Of a DNA stretch of 50,734 bases, positions 22,263 through 33,744 are shown in pieces. Every line of letters starts with the position of its first letter. Within the stretch, counting starts at the first letter, position 1. The position numbers and the translations under genes are program-made. The notes below the pieces were generated by a model, which saw only the letters and a list, made by a program, of their open reading frames with translations, did not search any database and was not told the DNA's origin. The DNA is from Candidatus Altimarinota bacterium (lineage in GTDB: Bacteria > Patescibacteriota > Gracilibacteria > JANQMV01): assembly GCA_028279865.1 (NCBI GenBank), contig JANQMV010000048.1, positions 1 through 50,734 of the forward strand, written 5' to 3'.

Positions 22263-23510
22263 TTGAAATTCAAAACTTTAAATTTAAAACTTGCTTCACT
22301 TCCTCGTCTTTTTCTCTTTTTCACGATACTTTCGATTCCTTTTTCTGTGCGCACAATTTTCTATGATGCAGCCGGTTACGCAAGTGGAATGTTTTTTGAA
22401 AGCACAGGTATTTTTTTAAATATAACTGAAATTTTTCTTTGGTTAACTTTTGTAAGCTATTTAATTTGCCTCTTTTATGGGCAAAAAAAAATTATAAACA
22501 TTTGGAACAAGCAAAATCGCAATGTGATAAATTTTTTGGCTGCGTTTCTTTGTATAAATATTCTTAGTGCTCTTTTTAGTAAAGATACTTTACTTAGCTT
22601 ACTTTTCTCTTTTAAGATTATGGAAGGAGTCATCTTTGCATGGCTTATCATTCAACAAATTTTAAGTAAAAGAGAAATCATCTTAACCCTGATTTTAACC
22701 GGTCTTTTTCAAGGAAGTATTGCAATCAGACAGTTTGTTTTGCAGCAAGATTTAGGCTTACAGTTTTTGGGAGAATCTCATTTAGATGTTGAAACATTAG
22801 GCGCGGCAAAAATGAATATTGGTGAAGAAAAGCTGTTACGCGGTTACGGAACTTTTGCACATCCCAATATTTTAGGCGCTTTTCTGGTTGTACTTTTCTT
22901 TCTCTTGGATCATGTAAAACTAGATCGGTTAAAGTATTTAATCCTGATTCCTCTCTTTTTCACTTTTTCACGCAGTGCATTTTTAGCTGTTTTCATCGGT
23001 TTAATTGCTAAAGCGCTAAGCACCAAAAACAAGATGAAAAAAACAATTGGAGCTTTGATTGTGATTGGTATTTTTAGCCTATCGCTTTATTCTTTTGTGC
23101 CAGAACGTTTTGTCTTGGATCAGGCTTTTTATGCAAGGTTTGATTTTATCAAAACCAGTTTGCAAATGTTTTTGAGCAACCCTTTTGGCGTAGGAAATGC
23201 AAACTACTTACTACACATTCAGGATTTTTCAAATAATATTCTCAAGCCTTGGGAATTCCAACCGGTACATAATTTATATTTGCTTATTTTAAATGAAAAC
23301 GGATTTTTAGGGTTAACTGCTTTCCTTGCTTTTTTAGCTTCAATTTTCACTTTCATCTGGAAAAAACACCGGACTTTCTTGCCTTTGTTTTTAGCTGTTT
23401 TAGTCCTTGGCTTGGCTGATCATTATTTTTGGGATATTGATAGCGGGAGGTGGATTTTTTGGATGATAATAGGACTGATTTACCTTAAAGGAAGTAAAAT
23501 TAAAGATTAG
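22263..23510 (+). CDS. O-antigen ligase/polymerase-like membrane protein
   Basis: 415 aa polytopic; GTFAHPNILGAFLVV, FSRSAFLAVFIGL, PVHNLYLLILNENGFLGL motifs. TTG start. Stop TAG. Confidence 0.7.
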   Translation: MKFKTLNLKLASLPRLFLFFTILSIPFSVRTIFYDAAGYASGMFFESTGIFLNITEIFLWLTFVSYLICLFYGQKKIINIWNKQNRNVINFLAAFLCINILSALFSKDTLLSLLFSFKIMEGVIFAWLIIQQILSKREIILTLILTGLFQGSIAIRQFVLQQDLGLQFLGESHLDVETLGAAKMNIGEEKLLRGYGTFAHPNILGAFLVVLFFLLDHVKLDRLKYLILIPLFFTFSRSAFLAVFIGLIAKALSTKNKMKKTIGALIVIGIFSLSLYSFVPERFVLDQAFYARFDFIKTSLQMFLSNPFGVGNANYLLHIQDFSNNILKPWEFQPVHNLYLLILNENGFLGLTAFLAFLASIFTFIWKKHRTFLPLFLAVLVLGLADHYFWDIDSGRWIFWMIIGLIYLKGSKIKD

Positions 23511-23610
23511 GCATATTGATCAAATTATCTAAGTCGATAATTTTACTACTGACAAAAACGATTCTTTTTCCTACAATACTTTCACTAAATTATTAATAAT
23601 AATTATTTAA

Positions 23611-24894
23611 GTGATAAGTCCTGAGTTACTGATGCCTGCGGGAAATTTTGAAAAATTAAAATACGCTTTCATGTACGGGGCAGATGCGGTTTATTGCGGT
23701 ATTCCTGATTTTAGCTTGCGTATGCGGGTAAATGCTTTCAACAAAGAAACACTTAAAGAAGCTGTGGAATATACTCGCAAACTGGAAAAAACGATTTATG
23801 TGACCGTAAATACTTTTCCACACAAAGAAAGTATTGAAAAGCTCAAAGAATACCTAAAATTTCTGGATGAAATCAAACCGGATGCACTGATCATATCTGA
23901 TCCGGGAGTAATAGCCTTAACCAAAGAGCTGACTTCTCTACCCATTCACCTCTCTGTCCAAGCCAACACAGTCAACGCACATAGTGCAAAATTTTGGTAT
24001 GAACAAGGGATTGAACGCATTGTAATTGCAAGAGAATTAAGGTTAGAGGAAATTCAAGAAATCCACAAAAGTATCCCCGATTTAGAATTAGAAGCATTCA
24101 TTCATGGAGCAATGTGTATGAGTTATTCGGGTAGATGTTTACTCTCTAACTTCATGACTTATAGAGATTCAAATCAGGGCGATTGCGCCCAAAGTTGCCG
24201 CTGGAAATACAAGGTCTATCAAGCCAAAAAAACAAAAACAGACATTCTCAAAGAAGAAGTCTCTGAAGGAAATTTTACTTTAGAAGAAAGTCTGCGTCCC
24301 GATGAATACTATCCGATTGAAGAAGATGAAAAAGGCACGCATATCATGAGTTCACGTGACTTATGCTTAATTGAGTATCTGGAAGATTTGTACAAAGCGG
24401 GTGTTGTTTCATTCAAGGTAGAAGGTCGTTCGAAAACAATTTATTATGTAGCAACGATTGCGCGTGCTTATCGTAAGGCGATTGATGATTTTATGGCAGG
24501 GAAAAATTTTGACCAAAATCTAATAACAGAATTACATTCTTCCGCTAACCGAGGTTTTTTTACAGGTTTTTTACTGGGTAATCCTGACGAAGAGTCTCAG
24601 CAATACGAAGCAAACAAAGCCGAGCAAAATCATGCTTTCGCCGGCATTGTTGAGCAATATGATTCGGCTAAAAAACAAATCGAGCTAACTGTGCGGAATC
24701 GACTGGACTTGGGTGATGAGTTAGAATTTATTTTTCCAAATCCCGAGAAAGATTTTACAATGCAGCTAAAAAAGATTTATAATCACGAAGGAGAGGAAAT
24801 CAAATCAGCCCACGGCGGTCAAGAAAAGAACATTTTTATACCTGTGAATACAGAAGTTGAAAAAAAAGTCTTGGTAAGAAAAAAAATCAAGTAA
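23611..24894 (+). CDS. Peptidase U32 family protein
   Basis: 427 aa; SPELLMPAGNFEKLKYAFMYGADAVYCG; MCMSYSGRCLLSNFMTYRDSNQGDCAQSCRWKY. GTG start. Stop TAA. Confidence 0.88.
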   Translation: MISPELLMPAGNFEKLKYAFMYGADAVYCGIPDFSLRMRVNAFNKETLKEAVEYTRKLEKTIYVTVNTFPHKESIEKLKEYLKFLDEIKPDALIISDPGVIALTKELTSLPIHLSVQANTVNAHSAKFWYEQGIERIVIARELRLEEIQEIHKSIPDLELEAFIHGAMCMSYSGRCLLSNFMTYRDSNQGDCAQSCRWKYKVYQAKKTKTDILKEEVSEGNFTLEESLRPDEYYPIEEDEKGTHIMSSRDLCLIEYLEDLYKAGVVSFKVEGRSKTIYYVATIARAYRKAIDDFMAGKNFDQNLITELHSSANRGFFTGFLLGNPDEESQQYEANKAEQNHAFAGIVEQYDSAKKQIELTVRNRLDLGDELEFIFPNPEKDFTMQLKKIYNHEGEEIKSAHGGQEKNIFIPVNTEVEKKVLVRKKIK

Positions 24895-24918
24895 ATATTA
24901 TCATTTAATTCTAAAATT

Positions 24919-26934
24919 ATGGGCTTTTTATTTGGATTGCTACCGCTTTTTATCCTCATATTGCTGATTTACTATGGTTTTAGTAAGTACAAACTACATT
25001 TCAATCAAGAAGTTGTGATTCCCAAAAAAATCGTTGCCTTGCTTTTGCTGATAATTTTAGGATTCAATCTTTTTCTTTTTGAAGCAAATCCCGGAATTGG
25101 CTGGAGCTTGTTTTTTACAATGCTCTTTGTTTTTTTCCTGACAATGTTTCCGCAGGAAAAAAGAAATTTCTTTGTCTACCTTCTCACATCCACAGGTATA
25201 ATCTCAGGTATAGCGCTCGCAGGAAGGGCAAATGATTTTATGGTGGAGACAAATCTTTCAATCCTGTTTTTTAGTATAATTTTCCTTTTAATACTCTATA
25301 GTGTTGAAGATGCTGCAAAACATATTTTTGCTTTTATTCGAGGAGGTTGGGCCTTGTTTTTTGGATTTTTTAGACAAATTGGAAACCTGTTTTCTTTTGC
25401 ACAAAAAAACAGCGATAAAAACAGGCTTAATATCCTGAGAGTTTTAAAAACAAGTGCAATTACTGTTTTAGTTATTGTTATTTTTGTTTCACTGCTTAGC
25501 AAAGCTGACCCTGTCTTTGCTCAAATTATCGAAGATTTTTTTGGCAATATTGAGAAAAGATTCATCTTTTCTTTGGTTCTCATCGCTTTAGCCACTTTAG
25601 GTTGCACTATCTCGATCAACGCCCAAAAACCAATTAATACAAAGCTCTCATTCCTAAATTATTATGATTTCATTATTCCGCTCTCTGTTCTAACAACTCT
25701 GCTTGCGGTCTTCTTAGCAATTCAGTTCACTTATTTGTTTGGAGGACAAGCTGACTTATCAGCATTTGACCTAACATTCTCAGAATACGTACGCAAAGGC
25801 TTCATCGAGCTTCTTATTGCTACATTTTTTGGAATTCTGATTTCTGTCATTATTTTACTCAAACAAGATCATCTCAAGGCAAAAGAAAATAAAATTTTAA
25901 AACTTGTTCACTTTGTTTTACTGTTAGAGTTATTTTTGATGCTTGTTTCAGCATTTAAGAGAGACATCATCTACATCGACTCTTATGGACTTACACGCAT
26001 CCGGATTATCGGTGGAATGTTCTTGGTTTGGCTAGCTGCTTTATTTGTCATTATCATTGCGGCAAACTTTACAAAAAAAATAAGTAAGCAAACAATTCTA
26101 ATTAGTTCTGTTAGTTTAGGTTTTGTTTTGTTTGTAATTTTAAATACAGTTAATCTCGATCAATTAATTGTAGACTACAACGCAAAACATTTCCCTGAGA
26201 AACAAGATATTTTTTACAATAGTTTACTTTCAGCAGATGCAGTCAAAGGCTGGGAAGAAGGAATTGTAACCTCGCAAAAAATTTATAATCAATTTGCTGA
26301 AAAACCAACATTAACCGAAGATGAAAAGAAAATTTTCGCAGGAGCTTTGCTTGCTGTTAAAGCAATCACCGAAAAACGAGACAATCTTTTGAACCATTAT
26401 GGGACAATTGAAGAAATGAAGGACAACGACTACGCCGACCTTCCTCGAGGTTTTCCTGATAAAATCAGATATAATCGCAAATGGCAAGCACTCAATTTTG
26501 GAGAAAAACACGCTTTTGAATATATGAAAAAAAACAGCAGTGTTTTTGAAGGAACGTTAGCTTGTCTGAACAAAAATATTGATTTGTACCAAATCAAAAA
26601 CTCAATCAATCTCAATGATCAAACCAATGAGAGGCTGCATGAATATGAATATCCTCTCATACAACGTTTTTATTATTACAAAGAATTGCATTCAATCAAG
26701 CGCTCAATTTTTGCATATTTTCTGGAGACTTACTATGGAGATGAGAGAGACGGAAAATACTATCGAGACTTTGATTTTGATTATGCTGAAGACTTGAAAC
26801 CGATTTTGGATGAACTAAAAACAAAGCTAAGTATAAATCCAACGGACTTAAATGATTATCAAAAACGTGATGCTTATTATAAGGAGTTTGAGGAACACTT
26901 GATTAAATTAGTTCGGGTTGAAAAATGTGAATAA
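24919..26934 (+). CDS. DUF4173/DUF4153-like membrane protein
   Basis: 671 aa, multiple TM segments; SLLSKADPVFAQIIEDF; YGLTRIRIIGGMFLVWLA. Stop TAA. Confidence 0.6.
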   Translation: MGFLFGLLPLFILILLIYYGFSKYKLHFNQEVVIPKKIVALLLLIILGFNLFLFEANPGIGWSLFFTMLFVFFLTMFPQEKRNFFVYLLTSTGIISGIALAGRANDFMVETNLSILFFSIIFLLILYSVEDAAKHIFAFIRGGWALFFGFFRQIGNLFSFAQKNSDKNRLNILRVLKTSAITVLVIVIFVSLLSKADPVFAQIIEDFFGNIEKRFIFSLVLIALATLGCTISINAQKPINTKLSFLNYYDFIIPLSVLTTLLAVFLAIQFTYLFGGQADLSAFDLTFSEYVRKGFIELLIATFFGILISVIILLKQDHLKAKENKILKLVHFVLLLELFLMLVSAFKRDIIYIDSYGLTRIRIIGGMFLVWLAALFVIIIAANFTKKISKQTILISSVSLGFVLFVILNTVNLDQLIVDYNAKHFPEKQDIFYNSLLSADAVKGWEEGIVTSQKIYNQFAEKPTLTEDEKKIFAGALLAVKAITEKRDNLLNHYGTIEEMKDNDYADLPRGFPDKIRYNRKWQALNFGEKHAFEYMKKNSSVFEGTLACLNKNIDLYQIKNSINLNDQTNERLHEYEYPLIQRFYYYKELHSIKRSIFAYFLETYYGDERDGKYYRDFDFDYAEDLKPILDELKTKLSINPTDLNDYQKRDAYYKEFEEHLIKLVRVEKCE

Positions 26935-27051
26935 AAAAAACCTATCTCGTTTATATAAATTTGCCCAAGAAAAAATAATATCAAACCAGAATTCTATTAA
27001 TACTCATAACTTATGATATCAGAGTAATTTAGAAGGAATTCTTCGATGTTT

Positions 27052-27828
27052 TTAATTCTTAAAAAAGTATCTATCTAAATCTTGCATAACTATTTCTACA
27101 ATCTCTTGGTCATATTTGTTTGCATCACTCAAAAGACTCTTCAATTCTTCTATTCCAGCCCCCCTGTCTGTAACAAATTCAGGATTCATAGAAAAAGAAT
27201 CAATCGTATCTACTACCTTTATCATCAAAGCTATTTTTAAAATTTCATTACCTTTAAGTCTTTTATAACCAGTGCCATCAAGTTTCTCATGTGAATGCCC
27301 TACATTTTTTGCAATTTTGGTCAATCCTAATTTTTCCAAGATTTCTTGACCTCTTTGCAAATGCCCAACTCGATCGTCGCATAACCAAGGATTTTTTAAT
27401 CTCGTTATTGCACCTTTCTCTTGCCCTTTACGCTTATGGCTATTAAAGATCACCCTATTGGGTGTTTCTTTCTTTCCGATATCGTGAAGTAAAGCAACAA
27501 GAACAGCTGTGTGTACATCTTCCCCAATTCTTTTTGCCAAATCAGGGATATGTATTGTCGTGCGTAAGGAATGTTCAAGTGTCGGACTGTAGTTTGCATT
27601 TTTATACTTAACTTCTTTAAAAAAAACTTCTTCAAGCAAAATTCGCAACTTCTTGATTGTCTTGAAAACAAGCTCATCACCAGCAGGAAGACTTAATTCT
27701 TTAGTAATAATCATTTCTGTTCCTTCACTTCCTAATATTCTGTCAACACTCTGGGAAGGAAATTTATCTGCGAGTTCACCCATTTTTAACTTAATTGTTT
27801 TAAAAAAAAGAGGAAAATAGTGTAACAC
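27052..27828 (-). CDS. HD-domain phosphohydrolase
   Basis: 258 aa; HTAVLVALLHDIGKKETPNRVIF and GHSHEKLDGTGYKRLKGNEI. Stop TAA. Start may be the internal ATG at about 27786. Confidence 0.7.
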   Translation of the reverse strand: MLHYFPLFFKTIKLKMGELADKFPSQSVDRILGSEGTEMIITKELSLPAGDELVFKTIKKLRILLEEVFFKEVKYKNANYSPTLEHSLRTTIHIPDLAKRIGEDVHTAVLVALLHDIGKKETPNRVIFNSHKRKGQEKGAITRLKNPWLCDDRVGHLQRGQEILEKLGLTKIAKNVGHSHEKLDGTGYKRLKGNEILKIALMIKVVDTIDSFSMNPEFVTDRGAGIEELKSLLSDANKYDQEIVEIVMQDLDRYFFKN

Positions 27829-27951
27829 TGACTCCTCACTACCACAATCAAAAATTATTTGTCACTTTCTCAAAATTTATCAAAAAAAAATTTTTTGTTT
27901 TTTTGCTGTACATTGGTCTTATAATCAGCAAACCTTAAAATAAATACCATC

Positions 27952-28869
27952 CTAGGAGTTCAGATTAACTAACTCATCTTCCGGTTCCGGCACAAAAATT
28001 TTTATCTTTCCATTTTTATAAAAATAATCTTTATCTTTACCATCATATTCGTGTGATGTATTTACACACTCAAAAGTCTCCGGATCGGCACCTTCTACCG
28101 TTACAACGGTTGGTCCCTTCTTCGGAACCGGCTGCACTGACCAATAAACATAGTTTTTATCTTTGTAGTAACAAATTCCGCCATGCCTATTTCGTATTGT
28201 TTGAAATGTTTTTGAGTCAGCTTCTTCTATAATTCTACCGTGATAATAAGCATTTTCCTTATCCCTATAAACAGATGATCGTTCTCCCAATTTGCTAAAA
28301 GTTTTTACATCAGCTTCTTTCAAGGTTTTCCCGCAAAAATAAATATGATTTTTGTCTCGGACATAACCATCTCCATCAATTTCTTCAAAGGTCTCCAAAT
28401 CTGCGTCCGGTATTTTTACAGCTATCCCTTTGTCGGATAAGTAATAAACCGAATTACCTTCAATGACATATTTTAAATAAAGTAACATTCCCTTTGGGAG
28501 AACTAGATTGTCTGTACTCTCCATTGCATATCTACCTAGGGTCGCATTACCTCCAAAAGGTCCTGATGACATATATAGAGCATTTTCATCTTTAAAAAAG
28601 TAAAAATCATTATCATTAATATCCTCAGGAGTTTTATCATTCGGATCAAGAATCCCTTGAAAAGTTTTTGGGTCAGCTTTTTCGACTATATTTCCATTCC
28701 AATAAATATTCTTCCCATCTTCTTCATAAAGACCTTCCGGATAAAATACCTCTTCAATTATTTCGGTATTTTGAATCTCAGATTCTTCGTCAGTTTGAAC
28801 TTCATTTGCACAAGCAAACAGGAAAAATACTAAAAAAATAATCATCAAATATGATCGTTGTCTTTGCAT
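27952..28869 (-). CDS. DKNYY-repeat lipoprotein
   Basis: 305 aa; lipobox FLFACANE; repeats KDENALYM, DKNHIYFCGKTLKEADVKTF, DKENAYYHGRIIEEADSKTF, DKNYVYW. Stop TAG. Confidence 0.7.
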   Translation of the reverse strand: MQRQRSYLMIIFLVFFLFACANEVQTDEESEIQNTEIIEEVFYPEGLYEEDGKNIYWNGNIVEKADPKTFQGILDPNDKTPEDINDNDFYFFKDENALYMSSGPFGGNATLGRYAMESTDNLVLPKGMLLYLKYVIEGNSVYYLSDKGIAVKIPDADLETFEEIDGDGYVRDKNHIYFCGKTLKEADVKTFSKLGERSSVYRDKENAYYHGRIIEEADSKTFQTIRNRHGGICYYKDKNYVYWSVQPVPKKGPTVVTVEGADPETFECVNTSHEYDGKDKDYFYKNGKIKIFVPEPEDELVNLNS

Positions 28870-28987
28870 AAGTTAAAAGAAAGTTAGTTGGAAAATCTTA
28901 TTTTTTATCTTTTTAAGATCCATGCAGTGAGTCCAATTTTTCACCAATAATGCTTTTTGGCAATTTATAATTTTTAATTTGCACATT

Positions 28988-31222
28988 CTACCTTCTCCCC
29001 ACCACAACCGAAAGATATTCATCCTTTTCCAAAAATTTACCAAAAGAAACACGCTTGGTGCTATCGACAAAAACAGACTGAGGAAATTGTCCTAAAATTT
29101 CTCCGTCTCCCTGTAAAGCAAACGTTTTTTCAAAATAATTTTCTTCTTGACCCGGTTGGTTTTGAATAATCATTTTATAATTATCAGCGTAATTTAAATC
29201 AAGCTGATGGGGAAGTCTGTAACTTAAGTTTATTTTTGCCTCACGTTCGGTGTAAATCACTGATTGCTCAAAAGCAAAAACTGTTTTACCTAAGTCTTCG
29301 TAAACCAAAACCTCATCTGCCACAATAGATCCGGTCGCGGAAAGCAACTCGCTGCCTAAAGGTACATAAATACGAACCAGCGTTTTATTACCTCCAAAGC
29401 CTAAAATATCTTTCAGTTCCTGCCTTTCAAGTTTCCCCGAGCCAAACTTTTGGTACAAATCATCAAAAATTTCGTCTTCCCTCTGAAACCAAGTATGTTT
29501 ACGGGTAAGAGTTAAGTCATTCACTAGATTTCCTTCATTATCAACATTTGTATTATGTTTAATCTTTTGATCAATAAAGCCGTCACTTTTATTTCCACCG
29601 ACAGAAGTATTGATAATTTGCAAATAGTCAAAAGTTTGATCAAGCGAAGCAATTTTACCATCAAGATTAAATTTATCGATCAACATTGAAGTTGCCGTAT
29701 CATTTGAATAAGCCATGATATCTCTACGCTGAATTGACTCTTGGACAACTTCCAAAATAGCCGGGATATTTTGAGGTTGTAAAAGTTGTTTCTTAAAAAC
29801 AGGGGCAAAGTCCATCAAGAACTGTTTTGGTGAATTGGTTTGTGAAAGCTTAGACTCAATTAAGTGTGAAAAAATCCATGTGAAATTTTCTGCATTAATG
29901 GAAATGTCCATTTCGGGCATTTTGATTTCACCAATTTTTTTCAATAAATTTTCAACCACCCGCTGGTTAATTGCAATCACCGTATCAACGGTAGGACCTT
30001 TTTCTTGTTCTAAAAACCACATTACCTGCCTCGCACTGGTAGGAAAATCCGGTGAATAATTTGCATCACGCATCCTCCAGTCTTCTGTAATTTTGTGTAA
30101 ACCTTTTGGCGGATCCACTTTTTCATGAAATTGTCCATCAGCCTCATAGACATCTTTTAATTCAAATTTAGTGATCTTTCCATCATTAATGTCCATTAAA
30201 ATATAACTGCCAATAAATCCTCCGGTTGCCCGGATTTCATGATTATTTTGCAACAAAATCATATAACTTTTCGGATAGCGATCTCCGAGCAAATCTAAAA
30301 CATAAGGAATATAGTTTTGCACAAGGTTAATGATTTCTGTTGCTTGACTGAGCTTTAGTTCAATCTCCAGAAAATTATCTTGGAAATTCCGAGGTAGGTA
30401 TTGAAACTCAATTTCTTCTAAGATTGATAAAGCACTTTCCATTTCTACCATTGCCAAATTTAGATAACCACTATCTTCTTTGATCTTATCTGTAATTTTA
30501 AAATCAGGACGATCAGATTGAGATAGATCACTATTCTGCTGAATGAATTGAGTTTGTAATTGCTGGGCACCGTAGATTGTTTTTGCTAAATATTCCCCTG
30601 CTTTGGAAAGGTGTTTGCCTGCCCTCAAAAGCAATGTCATACTTTGTAGTGGAGAATTCACTTTCGAATTTGCTTGAATATACAAACTGTCTCCCAAACT
30701 TTTTTCGAGCTCTTCAAGTAGCTGTGTCGTACTATAAAACTCATTAAACATGCTGATAAAATCCTTATTTTTAGCAGCATCTGTTGCTTTTTTAATATTC
30801 TCATAAGCACCAAAAGCCTTAACTTCAATGTCTTTTTTTAAAGTTAATCCAGCAGTGTAAGCACCGACTATATTTAAGAGAATAATTACGGTTAGACCAA
30901 CTACACCAAAACGAAAAATTTCTTGCTTAATAAAATTTTTTTGCGGAGAAATTTGAAACAAACGATAAAAAGAATTTATCTTAAAGCCTTCGTTTGCATT
31001 ATAAATATCGACCATCTTCGTTTTTGGAAGATGAGGAGGAATAACTTTTAAAAAAAGTTCGTTTTCTTTCTCAACAAGCTCCTTTTCCGTTGTTTTTTTT
31101 AGCTTGGTCTTTTTTTGAGGAACCACACATAGTTTTTGACGCTCTTCTCGAAAACCAATCGGCTTTGTCCGAAAATTAAGCTTAGAACTTCTTTTTGCCA
31201 GAATGTCAGCTAAAAATTTCAA
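28988..31222 (-). CDS. DUF4012-like membrane-anchored protein
   Basis: 744 aa; KSYMILLQNNHEIRATGGFIGSYILMDINDGKI; DANYSPDFPTSARQVMWFLEQEKGPTVDTVIAINQRVVENLL. Stop TAG. Confidence 0.75.
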   Translation of the reverse strand: MKFLADILAKRSSKLNFRTKPIGFREERQKLCVVPQKKTKLKKTTEKELVEKENELFLKVIPPHLPKTKMVDIYNANEGFKINSFYRLFQISPQKNFIKQEIFRFGVVGLTVIILLNIVGAYTAGLTLKKDIEVKAFGAYENIKKATDAAKNKDFISMFNEFYSTTQLLEELEKSLGDSLYIQANSKVNSPLQSMTLLLRAGKHLSKAGEYLAKTIYGAQQLQTQFIQQNSDLSQSDRPDFKITDKIKEDSGYLNLAMVEMESALSILEEIEFQYLPRNFQDNFLEIELKLSQATEIINLVQNYIPYVLDLLGDRYPKSYMILLQNNHEIRATGGFIGSYILMDINDGKITKFELKDVYEADGQFHEKVDPPKGLHKITEDWRMRDANYSPDFPTSARQVMWFLEQEKGPTVDTVIAINQRVVENLLKKIGEIKMPEMDISINAENFTWIFSHLIESKLSQTNSPKQFLMDFAPVFKKQLLQPQNIPAILEVVQESIQRRDIMAYSNDTATSMLIDKFNLDGKIASLDQTFDYLQIINTSVGGNKSDGFIDQKIKHNTNVDNEGNLVNDLTLTRKHTWFQREDEIFDDLYQKFGSGKLERQELKDILGFGGNKTLVRIYVPLGSELLSATGSIVADEVLVYEDLGKTVFAFEQSVIYTEREAKINLSYRLPHQLDLNYADNYKMIIQNQPGQEENYFEKTFALQGDGEILGQFPQSVFVDSTKRVSFGKFLEKDEYLSVVVGRR

Positions 31223-31552
31223 GTGTTTACAGACAATTATACAAATTGGATTGTATACTTTATAAAGCTAAAAATCTACTTTTATTTAAGATATAAATTT
31301 GTCGTTACTGCGAAGGCAGAAATCTCTGTTGCGGAATGTTAATTCTAACCAACTTGGGTATTTAATTTTCTTGAATTAAAAGAAGTCAACAGATCCCGGA
31401 GATTGCAGCTTTAATATTTTCTACTAATATTGATACAATTCCTAGATAAAATCAGGCACAAGCAAAGAGTAGGGGCTGCTATTTGCTTATAATCATCTTT
31501 CCGCAAAAAACAACTCCTGCTAAACTAAATTTAAGAAATTAATCTTCAAAAA

Positions 31553-32599
31553 ATGCAATACACCCACCTTTCCACCACAAACATCAAAGTCAGCAAAGCC
31601 TGCCTGGGGACCATGAGCTTTGGTGCACATGTTGATGAAGAAACATCTATCAAAGTCATGGATAAAGCCCTTGATTTGGGGATTAACTTTTTTGATACCG
31701 CAGAACTTTACTCTATCCCCTCCTCCAAAGAAACTCATGGACTAACCGAAGAAATCATCGGACGCTGGATGAAACAAAGGAATAACAGAGATAAAATTGT
31801 ACTAGCGAGTAAAGTCGTTGGTCCGAATCGCGGTTTTGCCGATTATATTCGTGAAGGAGAAACACATTTTGATGAGAAAAATATTCGAGAAGCGATTGAA
31901 GCAAGTCTCAAAAGACTCCAAACCGATTACCTTGATCTGTATCAATTACACTGGCCGGATCGTAATGTGAACAAATTCGGAGAAAGAGAATTTAAATTTG
32001 ATAAAGATGAGAAAGCAACACCGATTGAAGAAACTTTAGAAGTTTTACAGAAACTGAAAAAAGAAGGAAAAGTCCGTACATTCGGACTATCCAATGAAAC
32101 ACCTTGGGGAACTATGGAATTTTTACGCCTAGCAAAAGAAAAAAACTTACCACGCATGGTCAGCATTCAAAATAATTACAGTTTACTCACACGCACTTTT
32201 GAAACAAGCCTGACAGAAATCAGCCATCGTGAAGACATCGGATTGCTCGCCTATTCTCCTCTGGGATACGGAGTATTAGGAGGACGCTATTTGGACGGAA
32301 ACAAACCGAAAGGCGGACGCTTCACCAAATATTCTAACTTTGCAGGACGCTATAGAACTCCTTTTGTTGAAAATATTATCAAAAAATACAAAACTTTGGC
32401 GGAAGAAAACGATTTAACTTTGCCTCAAATGGCTCTGGCTTTTGTTTACAAACAAGACTTCCTGACCAGTAATATAATCGGCCCTTCAAACGTTAAACAA
32501 CTCATTGAAGATGTAGGAGCCATGAAGATACAACTAACCAAAAACGTACTCAAAGGCATTCAAAAAATCCACGAAGAATGCCCTAGTCCGTGTGCGTAA
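31553..32599 (+). CDS. Aldo/keto reductase
   Basis: 348 aa; KACLGTMSFGAHVDEE, FFDTAELYS, TDYLDLYQLHWPDR, LLAYSPLGYGVLGG. Stop TAA. Confidence 0.88.
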   Translation: MQYTHLSTTNIKVSKACLGTMSFGAHVDEETSIKVMDKALDLGINFFDTAELYSIPSSKETHGLTEEIIGRWMKQRNNRDKIVLASKVVGPNRGFADYIREGETHFDEKNIREAIEASLKRLQTDYLDLYQLHWPDRNVNKFGEREFKFDKDEKATPIEETLEVLQKLKKEGKVRTFGLSNETPWGTMEFLRLAKEKNLPRMVSIQNNYSLLTRTFETSLTEISHREDIGLLAYSPLGYGVLGGRYLDGNKPKGGRFTKYSNFAGRYRTPFVENIIKKYKTLAEENDLTLPQMALAFVYKQDFLTSNIIGPSNVKQLIEDVGAMKIQLTKNVLKGIQKIHEECPSPCA

Positions 32600-32728
32600 G
32601 TTAAGAAACGGACACATTAGCTAGGTCTAGTCTTTTCGACTTGACTTAACACTTCCCCGAGCTGCGGCTGGTTCCATTTTTTTGGACTTGAACCTTTAAA
32701 CTAAAAATAATTCATAAACAACTTAATC

Positions 32729-33736
32729 GTGAACATCGCCGAATACCTCGCAAACATCGGAGAAAAAAAGTATAGAATCACCCAAATCGAAAAAGCTTTG
32801 TACAAAGAATTTGTTCATAATTTTGATGAGATAACAACTCTTCCCAAAGATTTACGCGAAAAATTAAAACAAGAATTTCCTTTTTCCTCTTTAAAAATAA
32901 AGCTGGAAAAAGCTTCGAAAAATAAACAAACCGAAAAAGTAATTTTTGAAACTAAAGATGATTATCAGGTTGAATCAGTTTTAATGCGTCATTTGACCGG
33001 GAGAATTACACTTTGCGTCTCATGTCAGGTGGGTTGTCCGAATAAATGCTTATTTTGCGCAACCGGAAAACTGGGACTCACCAGAGATTTAAAAACCGAG
33101 GAAATCATTGACCAATATTTGTATTTTGCTAGAAAACTGAAGAAAGAAGGTAAACGCATCAACAACATTGTCTTTATGGGAATGGGAGAACCTTTTCTCA
33201 ATTACGAGAATGTCTTACACGCTGTGGAAATTTTAAATAACCCGCATAAAATCGGACTTGGATTCAGGCATATTACCATTTCAACCTGCGGAATCATTCC
33301 GGGAATTCGTAAATTTATGGCAGAAGGTATTCAAGTCAATCTGGCTATCTCACTCCATGCTCCAAATGACAAACTCCGCACTGAATTAATGCCAATCAAC
33401 AAAGCCTACCCGCTTATTGAATTAATGGAAACGCTTGATAAATACATCAAAAAAACAAGTCGTCGTATTTTCTACGAATACATTATGCTCAAGGGAAAAA
33501 ATGATTCAGCAAAAGAAGCTCAAGAACTGGGAAAACTCCTGCAAGGCAAACTCGCCCACGTCAATTTAATCCCCTACAACCCGATTGACACAGACGACCC
33601 ACTGCAGCAAAGCGAAGAAGCTGAAATCAGAAAATTCCAGAAAGTGTTACAAAAATACGGTGTGCCAAGCACCGTGCGTGCCAGTTTGGGAGATGATATT
33701 GATGCGGCTTGTGGGCAATTAATTGCAAAAAAATAG
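32729..33736 (+). CDS. rlmN: 23S rRNA (adenine2503-C2)-methyltransferase, radical SAM
   Basis: 335 aa; TLCVSCQVGCPNKCLFCATG, NNIVFMGMGEPFLNYENV, STCGIIPGI, LAISLHAPND. GTG start. Stop TAG. Confidence 0.93.
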   Translation: MNIAEYLANIGEKKYRITQIEKALYKEFVHNFDEITTLPKDLREKLKQEFPFSSLKIKLEKASKNKQTEKVIFETKDDYQVESVLMRHLTGRITLCVSCQVGCPNKCLFCATGKLGLTRDLKTEEIIDQYLYFARKLKKEGKRINNIVFMGMGEPFLNYENVLHAVEILNNPHKIGLGFRHITISTCGIIPGIRKFMAEGIQVNLAISLHAPNDKLRTELMPINKAYPLIELMETLDKYIKKTSRRIFYEYIMLKGKNDSAKEAQELGKLLQGKLAHVNLIPYNPIDTDDPLQQSEEAEIRKFQKVLQKYGVPSTVRASLGDDIDAACGQLIAKK

Positions 33737-33744
33737 TTTTTTTT